From Dechloromonas sp. H13 (GTDB lineage: Bacteria > Pseudomonadota > Gammaproteobacteria > Burkholderiales > Rhodocyclaceae), in the NCBI RefSeq assembly GCF_009469615.1, contig NZ_SSXX01000006.1:62001-126000 (forward strand): a stretch of 64,000 nt of DNA, given 5' to 3'. The translations under genes were made by a program, and so were the position numbers. This document shows positions 41,084 through 49,141 of this stretch, piece by piece (the first letter of the stretch is position 1; the number at the start of each line of letters is the position of its first letter). The notes beneath the pieces were generated by a model that was not told the DNA's origin, searched no databases, and saw nothing but the letters and a program-made list of their open reading frames with translations.

Positions 41084-42106
41084 ATGTATCGACATCTGCT
41101 GGTCCCCATCGAAAACTCCGATCTGTCCACCGTGACCATCGGCCGCGCCGTCGAGTTCGCCCTGGCGCTCGGCGCCCGGATCACCTTCTTCCACGCCAGC
41201 GCCGATCACTCGGCGTCGATCACCGGCGACGCCGAGATCGTCCGCATGACGGCGCCGGAAGATTACGCCTACAACTTCGCCGGCCGCGCCCGCGAACTGC
41301 TGACCAAGGCCGAATCGGCGGCGCGCGCCCGCGGCGTGCCCTGTTCGTCGGCGAGCACGGTCAGCGATTCGCCTTACACCGCGATCGTAGCCGCAGCGCG
41401 CGCCGCCGGCTGCGACCTCATCTTCATGGCGTCGCACGGCCGGCGCAGCACGCTCGGCATGATGCTCGGCTCGCAGACGCTGAAGGTCCTCACCCATTCC
41501 GAAATCCCGGTCCTCGTCTCGGCGATGGCCGAACCGCCGGTTCCGGCCCAGGCCATCGGCATCATCCGCGACGAGCACCGTTCGCTGGCCGCCGTCCTGC
41601 ATGCCTGGCAGCACCTGTTCAAGGATGCGCAGGGCAAGGGCGTCCAGCCCGATGCGGCGCTGATGCAGGCGATGGTCCATTACATCCAGGCCTTCCCGGT
41701 CGCCCTGCACCACCCGAAGGAAGACGACTACCTGTTCCGCAAGCTGCGCGAGCGCACCGCCGAGGCCAACCCGGAACTCGACGAACTCGAGCGCCAGCAC
41801 GTTCGCGACGAACAGCAGGTCATCGAACTGGCAGCGCTGGTCGACCGCTACGCCAGCGGCGCGGCGACCGTCGCCGAAGTCGAACAGGCGGTCTCGCACT
41901 ACTCGCAGGCGATCTGGGAACACATGGGCCGCGAGGAAGGCGTGATCCTGCCGCTGGCACAACGCTACCTGACGGTGGAGGACTGGACGGAAATCAACGA
42001 GGCCTTCCAGAAGAACATGGACCCGCGTTTCGGCGGCGACACCGACGCCGAATTCAAGCGGCTGTTCTCGCGCATCGTCAATCTGGCCCCGTCATCCGCG
42101 AACTGA
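41084..42106 (+). CDS. UspA - hemerythrin HHE fusion protein
   Basis: 340 aa with two domains. Residues 1-150 are a universal stress protein with the nucleotide-binding motif ASHGRRSTLGMMLGSQT. Residues about 160-310 form a hemerythrin-like HHE helical bundle with iron-ligand candidates in IRDEHRSL, ALHHPKEDDYLF, ERQHVRDEQQ and EHMGREEGVILP. It could sense or scavenge oxygen or NO and link this to stress control; inference only. ACAGGAAT precedes the ATG at 41084. Operon member. Confidence 0.85.
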   Translation: MYRHLLVPIENSDLSTVTIGRAVEFALALGARITFFHASADHSASITGDAEIVRMTAPEDYAYNFAGRARELLTKAESAARARGVPCSSASTVSDSPYTAIVAAARAAGCDLIFMASHGRRSTLGMMLGSQTLKVLTHSEIPVLVSAMAEPPVPAQAIGIIRDEHRSLAAVLHAWQHLFKDAQGKGVQPDAALMQAMVHYIQAFPVALHHPKEDDYLFRKLRERTAEANPELDELERQHVRDEQQVIELAALVDRYASGAATVAEVEQAVSHYSQAIWEHMGREEGVILPLAQRYLTVEDWTEINEAFQKNMDPRFGGDTDAEFKRLFSRIVNLAPSSAN

Positions 42107-42153
42107 CGCGCTGTACCGCACAAATATACATAGACCATAAACAGGAGAACACC

Positions 42154-43134
42154 TTGGAAAAAGCAATACGCTTCCATCAGACCGGCGGCCCGGAAGTCCT
42201 CAAGCTCGAAGAGGTCAGCGTCGGCGAGCCGGGACCGGGCGAAGTCCGCCTGCGCCACGTCGCGGTCGGCCTCAACTTCGCCGACACCTACTTCCGCAAC
42301 GGCACCTACCCGATCCCCCTGCCCGCCGGCATGGGCGTCGAGGCGGCCGGCGTGGTCGAAGCCGTCGGCCCGGGCGTGAGCAACGTCGCCGTCGGCGACA
42401 AGGTGACCTACACCGGCTTCCTCAACACCCTGGGCGCCTACAGCACCTCCCGCATCATCGCCGCCGCGCCGCTGATCCGCCTGCCGGAAGGCATCAGCTG
42501 CGAAACCGCTGCCGCCATGACCATGCGCGGCCTGACCTCGGCCTACCTGATGCGCCGCATCCACGACTTCAAGGCCGGCGACACCATCCTGCTGCACGCC
42601 GCCGCCGGCGGCGTCGGCCTGATCGTCTCGCAATGGGCCAAGCTGCTCGGCCTGCGCGTCATCGGCACCGTGTCCACCGAGGAGAAGGCAGCCGTTGCCC
42701 GCGCCCACGGCTGCGACGAGATCATCAACTACAGCCACGAGGATGTGGCGAAGCGCGCCCGCGAATTGACCGACGGCGTCGGCGTCAATGTCGTCTTCGA
42801 CAGCGTCGGCAAGAGCACCTTCATGGCCTCGCTCGATTCACTCAAGCGGCGCGGCCTGCTGGTCTGCGTCGGCACCGCCTCGGGCCCGATTGACGCCTTC
42901 AACCCGCAACTGCTGGCGATGAAGGGTTCGCTCTACCTGACCCGCCCGGCGCTCGCCGACTACATCGCCGACCCAGCCGAGAAGGCCGAGCTGGCCGGCG
43001 AGATCTTCGGCCACGTCGCAGCCGGGCGCATCAAGATCGAGATCAACCAGCGCTACGCGCTGGAAGACGCCGTGCAAGCCCATCGTGACCTCGAATCGCG
43101 CAAGACGACCGGGTCATCAATTTTCGTAATTTAA
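42154..43134 (+). CDS. NADPH:quinone oxidoreductase (zinc-free MDR family)
   Basis: 326 aa medium-chain reductase of the QOR type, starting EKAIRFHQTGGPEVLKLEEV. Cofactor loop HAAAGGVGLIVSQWAK near residue 150; no structural zinc Cys cluster. Reduces quinones or alpha,beta-unsaturated carbonyls with NADPH. The start is TTG at 42154 behind a good CAGGAG site, with no ATG available; this may limit expression. 20 bp before tauD-like gene. Confidence 0.88.
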   Translation: MEKAIRFHQTGGPEVLKLEEVSVGEPGPGEVRLRHVAVGLNFADTYFRNGTYPIPLPAGMGVEAAGVVEAVGPGVSNVAVGDKVTYTGFLNTLGAYSTSRIIAAAPLIRLPEGISCETAAAMTMRGLTSAYLMRRIHDFKAGDTILLHAAAGGVGLIVSQWAKLLGLRVIGTVSTEEKAAVARAHGCDEIINYSHEDVAKRARELTDGVGVNVVFDSVGKSTFMASLDSLKRRGLLVCVGTASGPIDAFNPQLLAMKGSLYLTRPALADYIADPAEKAELAGEIFGHVAAGRIKIEINQRYALEDAVQAHRDLESRKTTGSSIFVI

Positions 43135-43154
43135 GGACGAGGAGACAACACACA

Positions 43155-44012
43155 ATGAGAATCGAACAACTGACCTGCGCCGTCGGCGCCGAACTGATCG
43201 ACGTCAATCTCGGCGATGCCGTGCGCGACGACGGCCTGTTCAACGAGATCTACGCCGCGCTGCTCAAGCACAAGGTACTGTTCCTGCGCGACCAGACGCT
43301 GGACAGGCTGTCGCGCGTCGATCACATGGCCTTCGCCCAGCGCCTCGGCGAACTCGAAACGCACCCGATGGCCCCGAGCCATCCGGAGGCACCCGGCCTC
43401 GTCCAGATCTACAAGAATCCGGACAGCCCGATGGACCGCTACGAGAACGCCTGGCACACCGACGGCACCTGGCGCGAGACGCCGGCGCTCGGCTGCGTGC
43501 TGCGCTGCATCGAGTGCCCGCCGGTCGGCGGCGACACGATGTGGGCCAACATGGTGCTGGCCTACGAGAAGCTGCCGGAATCGGTCAAGCAGGAAATCGA
43601 CGGCCTGATCGCCAGCCACAGCTTCAATTCCTCCTTCGCCGCCGCGATGCCGCAGGACAAGCGCCTGGCGATGAAGGCCCAGTATCCGGATGCCGAACAT
43701 CCGGTCGTGCGCACCCACCCCGAGACCGGCGAGAAGGTCCTCTTCGTCAATGCCTTCACGACGCACTTCGTCAATTACCACACCCCAAAGCGCGTCCGTT
43801 TCGGCCAGGACTACAACAAGAGCGGTTCCGACCTGATGCAGTACCTGATCAGCCAGGCCTACAACCCCGAGTACCAGGTGCGCTGGCGCTGGAAGCCATA
43901 CAGCATGGCGATCTGGGACAACCGCTCGACGCAGCACTACGCGGTCATGGACTACCCGCCGTGCCACCGCAAGATGGAACGCGCCGCCATCATCGGCGAC
44001 AAGCCCTTCTAA
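43155..44012 (+). CDS. TauD/TfdA-family Fe(II)/2-oxoglutarate dioxygenase
   Basis: 285 aa. Iron triad H101/D103 (AWHTDGTW) and H261 (STQHYAVMDY); R276 (HRKMERAAI) would bind 2-oxoglutarate. TauD/TfdA enzymes hydroxylate sulfonates, phenoxyacetates, carnitine precursors and other small acids; the substrate here is not readable. Placement before a BKACE suggests it prepares a beta-hydroxy or keto acid. 80 bp gap to the next gene. Confidence 0.9.
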   Translation: MRIEQLTCAVGAELIDVNLGDAVRDDGLFNEIYAALLKHKVLFLRDQTLDRLSRVDHMAFAQRLGELETHPMAPSHPEAPGLVQIYKNPDSPMDRYENAWHTDGTWRETPALGCVLRCIECPPVGGDTMWANMVLAYEKLPESVKQEIDGLIASHSFNSSFAAAMPQDKRLAMKAQYPDAEHPVVRTHPETGEKVLFVNAFTTHFVNYHTPKRVRFGQDYNKSGSDLMQYLISQAYNPEYQVRWRWKPYSMAIWDNRSTQHYAVMDYPPCHRKMERAAIIGDKPF

Positions 44013-44092
44013 ACAGACACCCGGGCCGGCTGTTGCGGTCGACCCGGCAAAACCACCCAAATCCATATCAAGATCATCTCAAGGAGCAACAC

Positions 44093-45157
44093 ATGAATTT
44101 CCTCGACGGTTCCCTCTTCCCCGAAAACCAGCAAAAGCTCGTCATCACCTGCGCCCCCTACGGGCCGGAGTGGATGCCTTCCGATTTCCCGGAGGACATC
44201 CCGGTCACCATGGAAGAGCAGATCCAGAAGGCGGTTGATTGCTACAACGCCGGCGCCACCGTGCTGCACGTGCATTGCCGCGAACTCGACGGCAAGGGCT
44301 CGAAGCGCCTGTCCATGTTCAACGAACTGCTGGCCGGCATCCGTGCCCGCGTGCCGGACATGATCCTGCAGGTCGGCGGCTCCATCTCCTTCGCGCCGGA
44401 AAGCGACGGCGAGGCCGCCAAGTGGCTGTCCGACGACACTCGCCACATGCTGGCCGAGCTGACTCCGACGCCGGACCAGGTCACCATCGCCATCAACAGC
44501 AACCAGATGAACGTCGTCGAGCAGATGTGCGAAGCCGACGTCGCCGGCACCTCGCTGGGCGAACCGGAGATGTACCGCGCCTACCGCGAGATGACCATCC
44601 CGGCCGGTCCGGAGTGGGTCGAGGAGCATATCCGCCGCCTCTCCGCCAAGGGCATCCAGACGCACTTCCAGTTGGCCAACATCACCCAGTTGGAAACCGT
44701 CGAGCGCATGATGCGCCGCAATGTCTGCAACGTGCCGCTGATCCTGACCTGGGTCGCCATCGGCGGCGGTTTCGATGCCCCGAACATCTACAACCTGGCC
44801 AACTTCGTCCGCGCCTGTCCGGACGGCTCGGTGCTGACGCTCGAAACCTCGATGCTCAACGTCCTGCCGATCAACATGATGGCGATCGCCATGGGCCTGC
44901 ACGTCCGTTGCGGCATCGAGGACAACATCTGGACCCAGGACCGTTCGCGCAAGATGACCACGGTCGAGCAGATCGAGCAACTGGTGCGCATCGCGAAGGA
45001 ATTCGGCCGTCCGGTCGCCAACGGCAAGGAAGCCCGCGAAATCTACAAGATCGGCACCTTCTACAAGGACGCCGACGAGACCCTGGCGGCCAACGGCTTC
45101 GCGCCGAACCGCAAGCCGGGTCAGATTGGCTTCACGCACTACGCCAAGGCCGCCTGA
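44093..45157 (+). CDS. BKACE (DUF849) beta-keto acid cleavage enzyme
   Basis: 354 aa zinc-dependent Claisen-type enzyme: a beta-keto acid plus acetyl-CoA gives acetoacetate plus a new acyl-CoA. Metal ligands H59 and H61 (VLHVHCRE) and the C-terminal GIEDNIWTQDRSRKMTTVEQIEQL segment are typical. It is longer than the usual 275-310 aa, with an extended middle (NITQLETVERMMRRNVCNVP). Strong AAGGAG site before ATG 44093. The substrate class cannot be assigned by eye. Acetoacetate formed could be used by the AACS encoded five genes downstream. Confidence 0.85.
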   Translation: MNFLDGSLFPENQQKLVITCAPYGPEWMPSDFPEDIPVTMEEQIQKAVDCYNAGATVLHVHCRELDGKGSKRLSMFNELLAGIRARVPDMILQVGGSISFAPESDGEAAKWLSDDTRHMLAELTPTPDQVTIAINSNQMNVVEQMCEADVAGTSLGEPEMYRAYREMTIPAGPEWVEEHIRRLSAKGIQTHFQLANITQLETVERMMRRNVCNVPLILTWVAIGGGFDAPNIYNLANFVRACPDGSVLTLETSMLNVLPINMMAIAMGLHVRCGIEDNIWTQDRSRKMTTVEQIEQLVRIAKEFGRPVANGKEAREIYKIGTFYKDADETLAANGFAPNRKPGQIGFTHYAKAA

Positions 45158-45170
45158 GCGGCATCCCCTC

Positions 45171-45198
45171 GGGACGGGCAGCGAACACTGCCCGTCCC
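45171..45198 (+). terminator. Hairpin between BKACE and MFS genes
   Basis: Perfect 11-bp stem GGGACGGGCAG/CTGCCCGTCCC with a 6-nt loop, 13 bases after the BKACE stop. No U-tract, so probably partial termination or 3'-end stabilisation. Confidence 0.5.
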
Positions 45199-45281
45199 GC
45201 AACCAGACATAACTAAAATGGCCCAGGCCAGCCGCTGACGCGGCCGGCCGGTGCCTGACCAAAGAATTCGAGGAGATCGCA

Positions 45282-46598
45282 GTGGCCATCCATGTCGCCG
45301 ATGCCGGCATCGACATCCGATATACACCGAAGGTGTCACGCACCTTCGCCTGGATCGTCTTCGCCCTCACCTTTGGCCTGCTGCTCTCCGACTACATGTC
45401 ACGGCAGGTCCTCAACGCCGTGTTCCCGGTGCTCAAGGCCGAATGGGGCCTCAGCGACACGCAGCTCGGCTCGCTGAACAGCATCGTCTCGCTGCTCGTC
45501 GGGCTGCTCACCTTTCCACTTTCCCTGCTCGCCGACCGCTGGGGCCGCGTGCGCAGCATCGTCCTGATGGCCGCGCTATGGAGCCTGGCCACCGCCGCCT
45601 GCGCTGTCGCCGAGAACTATGGGCAGATGTTTGCCGCGCGCTTCTTCGTCGGTGTCGGCGAAGCCGCCTACGGCAGCGTCGGCATTGCCGTCATCATCGC
45701 CGTCTTCCCGCCGCACATGCGCTCGACGCTGAGCGGCGCTTTTCTGGCCGGCGGCGCCTTCGGCTCGGTGCTCGGCATGGCGCTGGGCGGCGTCATCGGC
45801 GCCCAGTTCGGCTGGCGCTGGGCCTTCGGTGCCATGGCGCTGTTCGGCGTGGCACTGGTCATCCTCTACGCGCTGGTCGTGACCGAGAAGCGGCTCAATC
45901 CGGACGGCCCTGCCCGGCCGGGCGGAAAAGCCGGCAACGCCCGTTTCCCTTCGCTGCGCGGACTGCTCGCCGGCCTGTTTTCCTCGATCTCGGTCTGCTG
46001 CGCCTATGTCGGCAGCGGCCTGCAGCTGTTCATGATGGGTTCGATGATGGCCTGGCTGCCCAGCTTCGCTAACCGCTACTACGAGCTGCCGGCGGACCGT
46101 GCCGGCCTGTTCGCCGCCGTCTTCGTCCTCGTGGGCGCCGTCGGGATGACCAGCTGCGGCATCATCACCGACCGCCTGAGCCGCGACTTCGCGACGCGCA
46201 AGTGGTCCGTTGCCATGGCCTATTCGCTGATTTCGTCGATCGCCCTTTTCGTCGGCTTCCATCTGCCCAACGGCCCGGCCCAGCTGGCCCTGCTCGCCGT
46301 CGGCATGTTCTTCGTCGCCGGCACCACCGGACCGGTCGGCGCCATGGTCGCCAATTTGACCCATCCGGCCATCCATGCCACGGCCTTCGCCACCTGGTCG
46401 CTAGCCAACAACCTGATCGGCATGGCGCCGGGGCCATTCCTGACCGGTGCCCTCGCCGATCGCATCGGGCTGCTCGGCGCCCTGCAGTGGATGCCGCTGG
46501 TCGGCCTCACCGCCGCCGCCGTCTTCGCCCTCGGCCGTCGTAACTACGCCAGCGACCTGGCGCGCATCCGCGCCCAGCAGGCGCAGGAAAATCAATAG
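45282..46598 (+). CDS. MFS transporter, organic acid type
   Basis: 438 aa with 12 predicted helices. The loop 2-3 motif LADRWGRVRS is present, and GVGEAAYGS in helix 4 is common in Spinster/ACS-like anion transporters. Likely imports the compound acted on by the TauD-BKACE genes. The start is GTG at 45282 behind GAGGAGATC. 17 bp before the hydrolase gene. Confidence 0.85.
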   Translation: MAIHVADAGIDIRYTPKVSRTFAWIVFALTFGLLLSDYMSRQVLNAVFPVLKAEWGLSDTQLGSLNSIVSLLVGLLTFPLSLLADRWGRVRSIVLMAALWSLATAACAVAENYGQMFAARFFVGVGEAAYGSVGIAVIIAVFPPHMRSTLSGAFLAGGAFGSVLGMALGGVIGAQFGWRWAFGAMALFGVALVILYALVVTEKRLNPDGPARPGGKAGNARFPSLRGLLAGLFSSISVCCAYVGSGLQLFMMGSMMAWLPSFANRYYELPADRAGLFAAVFVLVGAVGMTSCGIITDRLSRDFATRKWSVAMAYSLISSIALFVGFHLPNGPAQLALLAVGMFFVAGTTGPVGAMVANLTHPAIHATAFATWSLANNLIGMAPGPFLTGALADRIGLLGALQWMPLVGLTAAAVFALGRRNYASDLARIRAQQAQENQ

Positions 46599-46615
46599 AC
46601 CTCAACGGAGTTCCC

Positions 46616-47179
46616 ATGTCCCGATCCCCCACCCCGACCGTCCTTTTCGTCCCCGGCCTGCGCGACCACGTCGATGACCACTGGCAGACCCACGCCCAGA
46701 AAAAGATCCCCGGCGCCCGCTGCGTCGCCCCGCTCGAACACGACAAGCTGTCGCGTGACGCCCGCGTCGAGGCGCTGCAGGTGGCGCTGGCCGACATCGA
46801 CGGGCCTGTCGTCCTCGCTGCCCATAGCGCCGGCTGCATGATCGTCGTCCAGTGGGCGCAGAAATACCGCCGCGCCGACATCATCGGCGCCCTGCTCGCC
46901 GCCCCGGCCGATGTCGAATCGCCGATGCCCGCCGGCTACCCGAGCGTCGACCAGCTCGCCGCTGCCGGCTGGACCCCGATCCCGCGCCGGCCGCTGCCTT
47001 TCCCGAGCATCGTCGCCGCCTCGACCAACGATCCGTTGTGCAGTTTCGCCCGCGCCGAGGATTTCGCCCGCGCCTGGGGCAGCCGCTTGCTCGATGTCGG
47101 CGCCGTCGGCCACATCAATCCGCCGGCCGGTTTCGGCCCGTGGGCGCAGGGCGAAGACCTGATCCGCGAACTGAGCTGA
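46616..47179 (+). CDS. RBBP9/YdeN-family alpha/beta hydrolase
   Basis: 187 aa small serine hydrolase. Catalytic triad candidates S71 (AAHSAGCM), D139 (STNDPLC) and H166 (VGHINPP). The family is known structurally but mostly without defined substrates. In this operon it may release the dioxygenase or BKACE substrate from an ester. No signal peptide. Confidence 0.85.
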   Translation: MSRSPTPTVLFVPGLRDHVDDHWQTHAQKKIPGARCVAPLEHDKLSRDARVEALQVALADIDGPVVLAAHSAGCMIVVQWAQKYRRADIIGALLAAPADVESPMPAGYPSVDQLAAAGWTPIPRRPLPFPSIVAASTNDPLCSFARAEDFARAWGSRLLDVGAVGHINPPAGFGPWAQGEDLIRELS

Positions 47180-47199
47180 ACGCCGCCCGGAATCCACCC

Positions 47200-48402
47200 G
47201 TGAAAACGCTCTCTCCAGTGGCGTTGACCGCGCTGCTGGCGGTGATCGGCCTCCTGAACTCCATCTGTTCCGACATGGTGATCCCGGCCCTGCCCTCGCT
47301 GCGCGACGACCTGCAAGTCAGCAACTGGCAGGCGCAGCAGACCATTTCGTTCTTCTTCGGCTCCTGCGCCTTCATGTCCCTGTGGTATGGGGCGCTGGCC
47401 GACGCCTGGGGTCGCCGTGCCGTCACCCTCGGCGCCCTGCTGGTGGTCGCCGTCACCGCGCTCGGCTGCCTCGCCGTCCGTCAGATCGAGCACCTGTGGG
47501 CGCTGCGGACCCTGCAGGGCATGGCCTCGGGCGCCGGCCTGGTGATCAGCCGCACCGTCGTGCGCGACCTGCACATCGGCCCCACGGCGCAGAAACTGCT
47601 GAGCAACATCATGATGGTGCAGACGCTGTCGCTGGTCGCGACGCCGGTGATCGGCGTGCTGCTGGCCGCAGCCTGGGGCTGGCGCGCCGTCTTCGGCGTC
47701 ATCGCCGGCCTCATGCTGGCGCTGGCGTTCGTATGCTGGCGCTGGCTGCCGGAAACGCTCCCGGCCGCGCAGCGTCGCCCGCTGCGCCCGGCCGCCCTCT
47801 GGCACGCCTACGCCGGCGTGGCGCGCAACGGCAGCTTTCTGCGGCTGTCGACGGCCCACGTCGCCAACTGGGTAGCGATGGCAATGTACGCCTTCTCGGC
47901 CCCCGCCATCGTCATCCACCATCTCGGACGCGCAACGACCGATGTCTGGATGGTGTTCGTGCCGATCACCGGCGGGCTGGTTTCCGGCTTCATCCATTTC
48001 CCGCGCCTGGCAAAACGCCTCGCGGGAGCCGCCCTTCTCGGGCGCGCCTACCGGATCCTGGCGCTGGCCGTCGCGCTCAATCTCGTCCTTTGCGGCCTGC
48101 TGCCGCCCAGCCCGCTCCAGCTGTTCCCCCTGATCGTCTTTTCCTACGGCATGGCGCTGGCCCTGCCGATCCTGATCGACCGCGCGCTGGCGCCGGTGCA
48201 CGAACACGCCGGGGTCGCCGCCTCGTGCCAGACCTTCATGCAGTTCGCCGTGATGGCCTTCGGCGCCGGCGTCCTCGCCCCGCTGTTGTGGGACTCGCTG
48301 TTCCTGCTGGCGCTCGGCACCGGCACCCTTACCGCCATCGGCGCCGGATGCGTGCTCTACGAGGCACGCCGCCGCCCCGCCCACCCCTGCCCGACTACCT
48401 GA
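47200..48402 (+). CDS. MFS drug/metabolite exporter, Bcr/CflA type
   Basis: 400 aa with 12 helices. The N-terminal VIPALPSLRDDLQVSNWQAQQTIS, LADAWGRRAV and the helix-5 region VISRTVVRDLHIG are Bcr/CflA-like. Starts at GTG 47200; the site CGGA is weak. The second MFS gene of the operon, perhaps export of a toxic by-product. Confidence 0.85.
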   Translation: MKTLSPVALTALLAVIGLLNSICSDMVIPALPSLRDDLQVSNWQAQQTISFFFGSCAFMSLWYGALADAWGRRAVTLGALLVVAVTALGCLAVRQIEHLWALRTLQGMASGAGLVISRTVVRDLHIGPTAQKLLSNIMMVQTLSLVATPVIGVLLAAAWGWRAVFGVIAGLMLALAFVCWRWLPETLPAAQRRPLRPAALWHAYAGVARNGSFLRLSTAHVANWVAMAMYAFSAPAIVIHHLGRATTDVWMVFVPITGGLVSGFIHFPRLAKRLAGAALLGRAYRILALAVALNLVLCGLLPPSPLQLFPLIVFSYGMALALPILIDRALAPVHEHAGVAASCQTFMQFAVMAFGAGVLAPLLWDSLFLLALGTGTLTAIGAGCVLYEARRRPAHPCPTT

Positions 48403-48412
48403 CCGCCACGCC

Positions 48413-49087
48413 ATGTCCATCACCCTCGCCATCGACGTCCATTTCGACCTGATCTGCCCCTGGTGCCTGATCGGCAAGCGCCACCTGCGCACCGCCATCG
48501 AGCAGTTCCGCGCCTTGCACCCGGACGTGGAAATCACGGTCGCCTGGCGCTCGCACCAGCTGCTGCCCGACATTCCTGCCGCCGGCATCCCCTACCAGGT
48601 ATTCTACGAACGGCGCCTCGGCGGCCCGACGGCCGTCGCCGCACGCCGCGCCCAGGTCCAGGCCGCCGCCCGGACAGCCGGCATCGAGTTCGCCTTCGAG
48701 CGCATCGCGTTGATGCCCAACACGCAGCTGGCGCACCGGCTGATCGACTGCGCCGGCGAATTCGGCGGCCCCGAACAGGTGGCCTACCTCATCGAGCGCC
48801 TGTTCGCCACCTACTTTCTGGAAGGACGCAACATCGGCGCCCTCCCGGTTCTGCTCGCGATCGCTGCCGAAGCGGGCTTCCCGGCCGCCGCCATCGAGGC
48901 CCGCCTGGCCACGCCGGAAGCCGGCGACCGCTTCCGCGCCCGGCTCGCCACCGACAGCGGCATTTCCGGCGTCCCGTTCTTCGTCTTCAACAACCGCCTC
49001 ACAGTTTCCGGCGCCCACCCACCGGCCTCATTGCTGGCGGCGATGGAACAGGCGCTGCTGCCGACCGCCACCGCCCACCCCGTTTAA
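48413..49087 (+). CDS. DsbA-family oxidoreductase, FrnE type
   Basis: 224 aa cytoplasmic thioredoxin-fold protein with CPWC at residues 15-18 and cis-Pro in GISGVPFFVF. FrnE-like proteins are found with polyketide and stress genes; some relatives isomerise carboxylate substrates (HCCA isomerase relatives). No signal peptide, so not a periplasmic DsbA. 10 bp after the MFS gene. Confidence 0.86.
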   Translation: MSITLAIDVHFDLICPWCLIGKRHLRTAIEQFRALHPDVEITVAWRSHQLLPDIPAAGIPYQVFYERRLGGPTAVAARRAQVQAAARTAGIEFAFERIALMPNTQLAHRLIDCAGEFGGPEQVAYLIERLFATYFLEGRNIGALPVLLAIAAEAGFPAAAIEARLATPEAGDRFRARLATDSGISGVPFFVFNNRLTVSGAHPPASLLAAMEQALLPTATAHPV

Positions 49088-49141
49088 CCGAATCAGCCGC
49101 CCACCCCGAGACGGCGCCATCAATATCAAAGGAGAACACTC

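Noticed and set aside
44026-44047. Partial inverted repeat between TauD and BKACE genes (GCCGG...CCGGC)
   Set aside because: The stem is short with an 11-14 nt loop and no U-tract; not convincing as a terminator.
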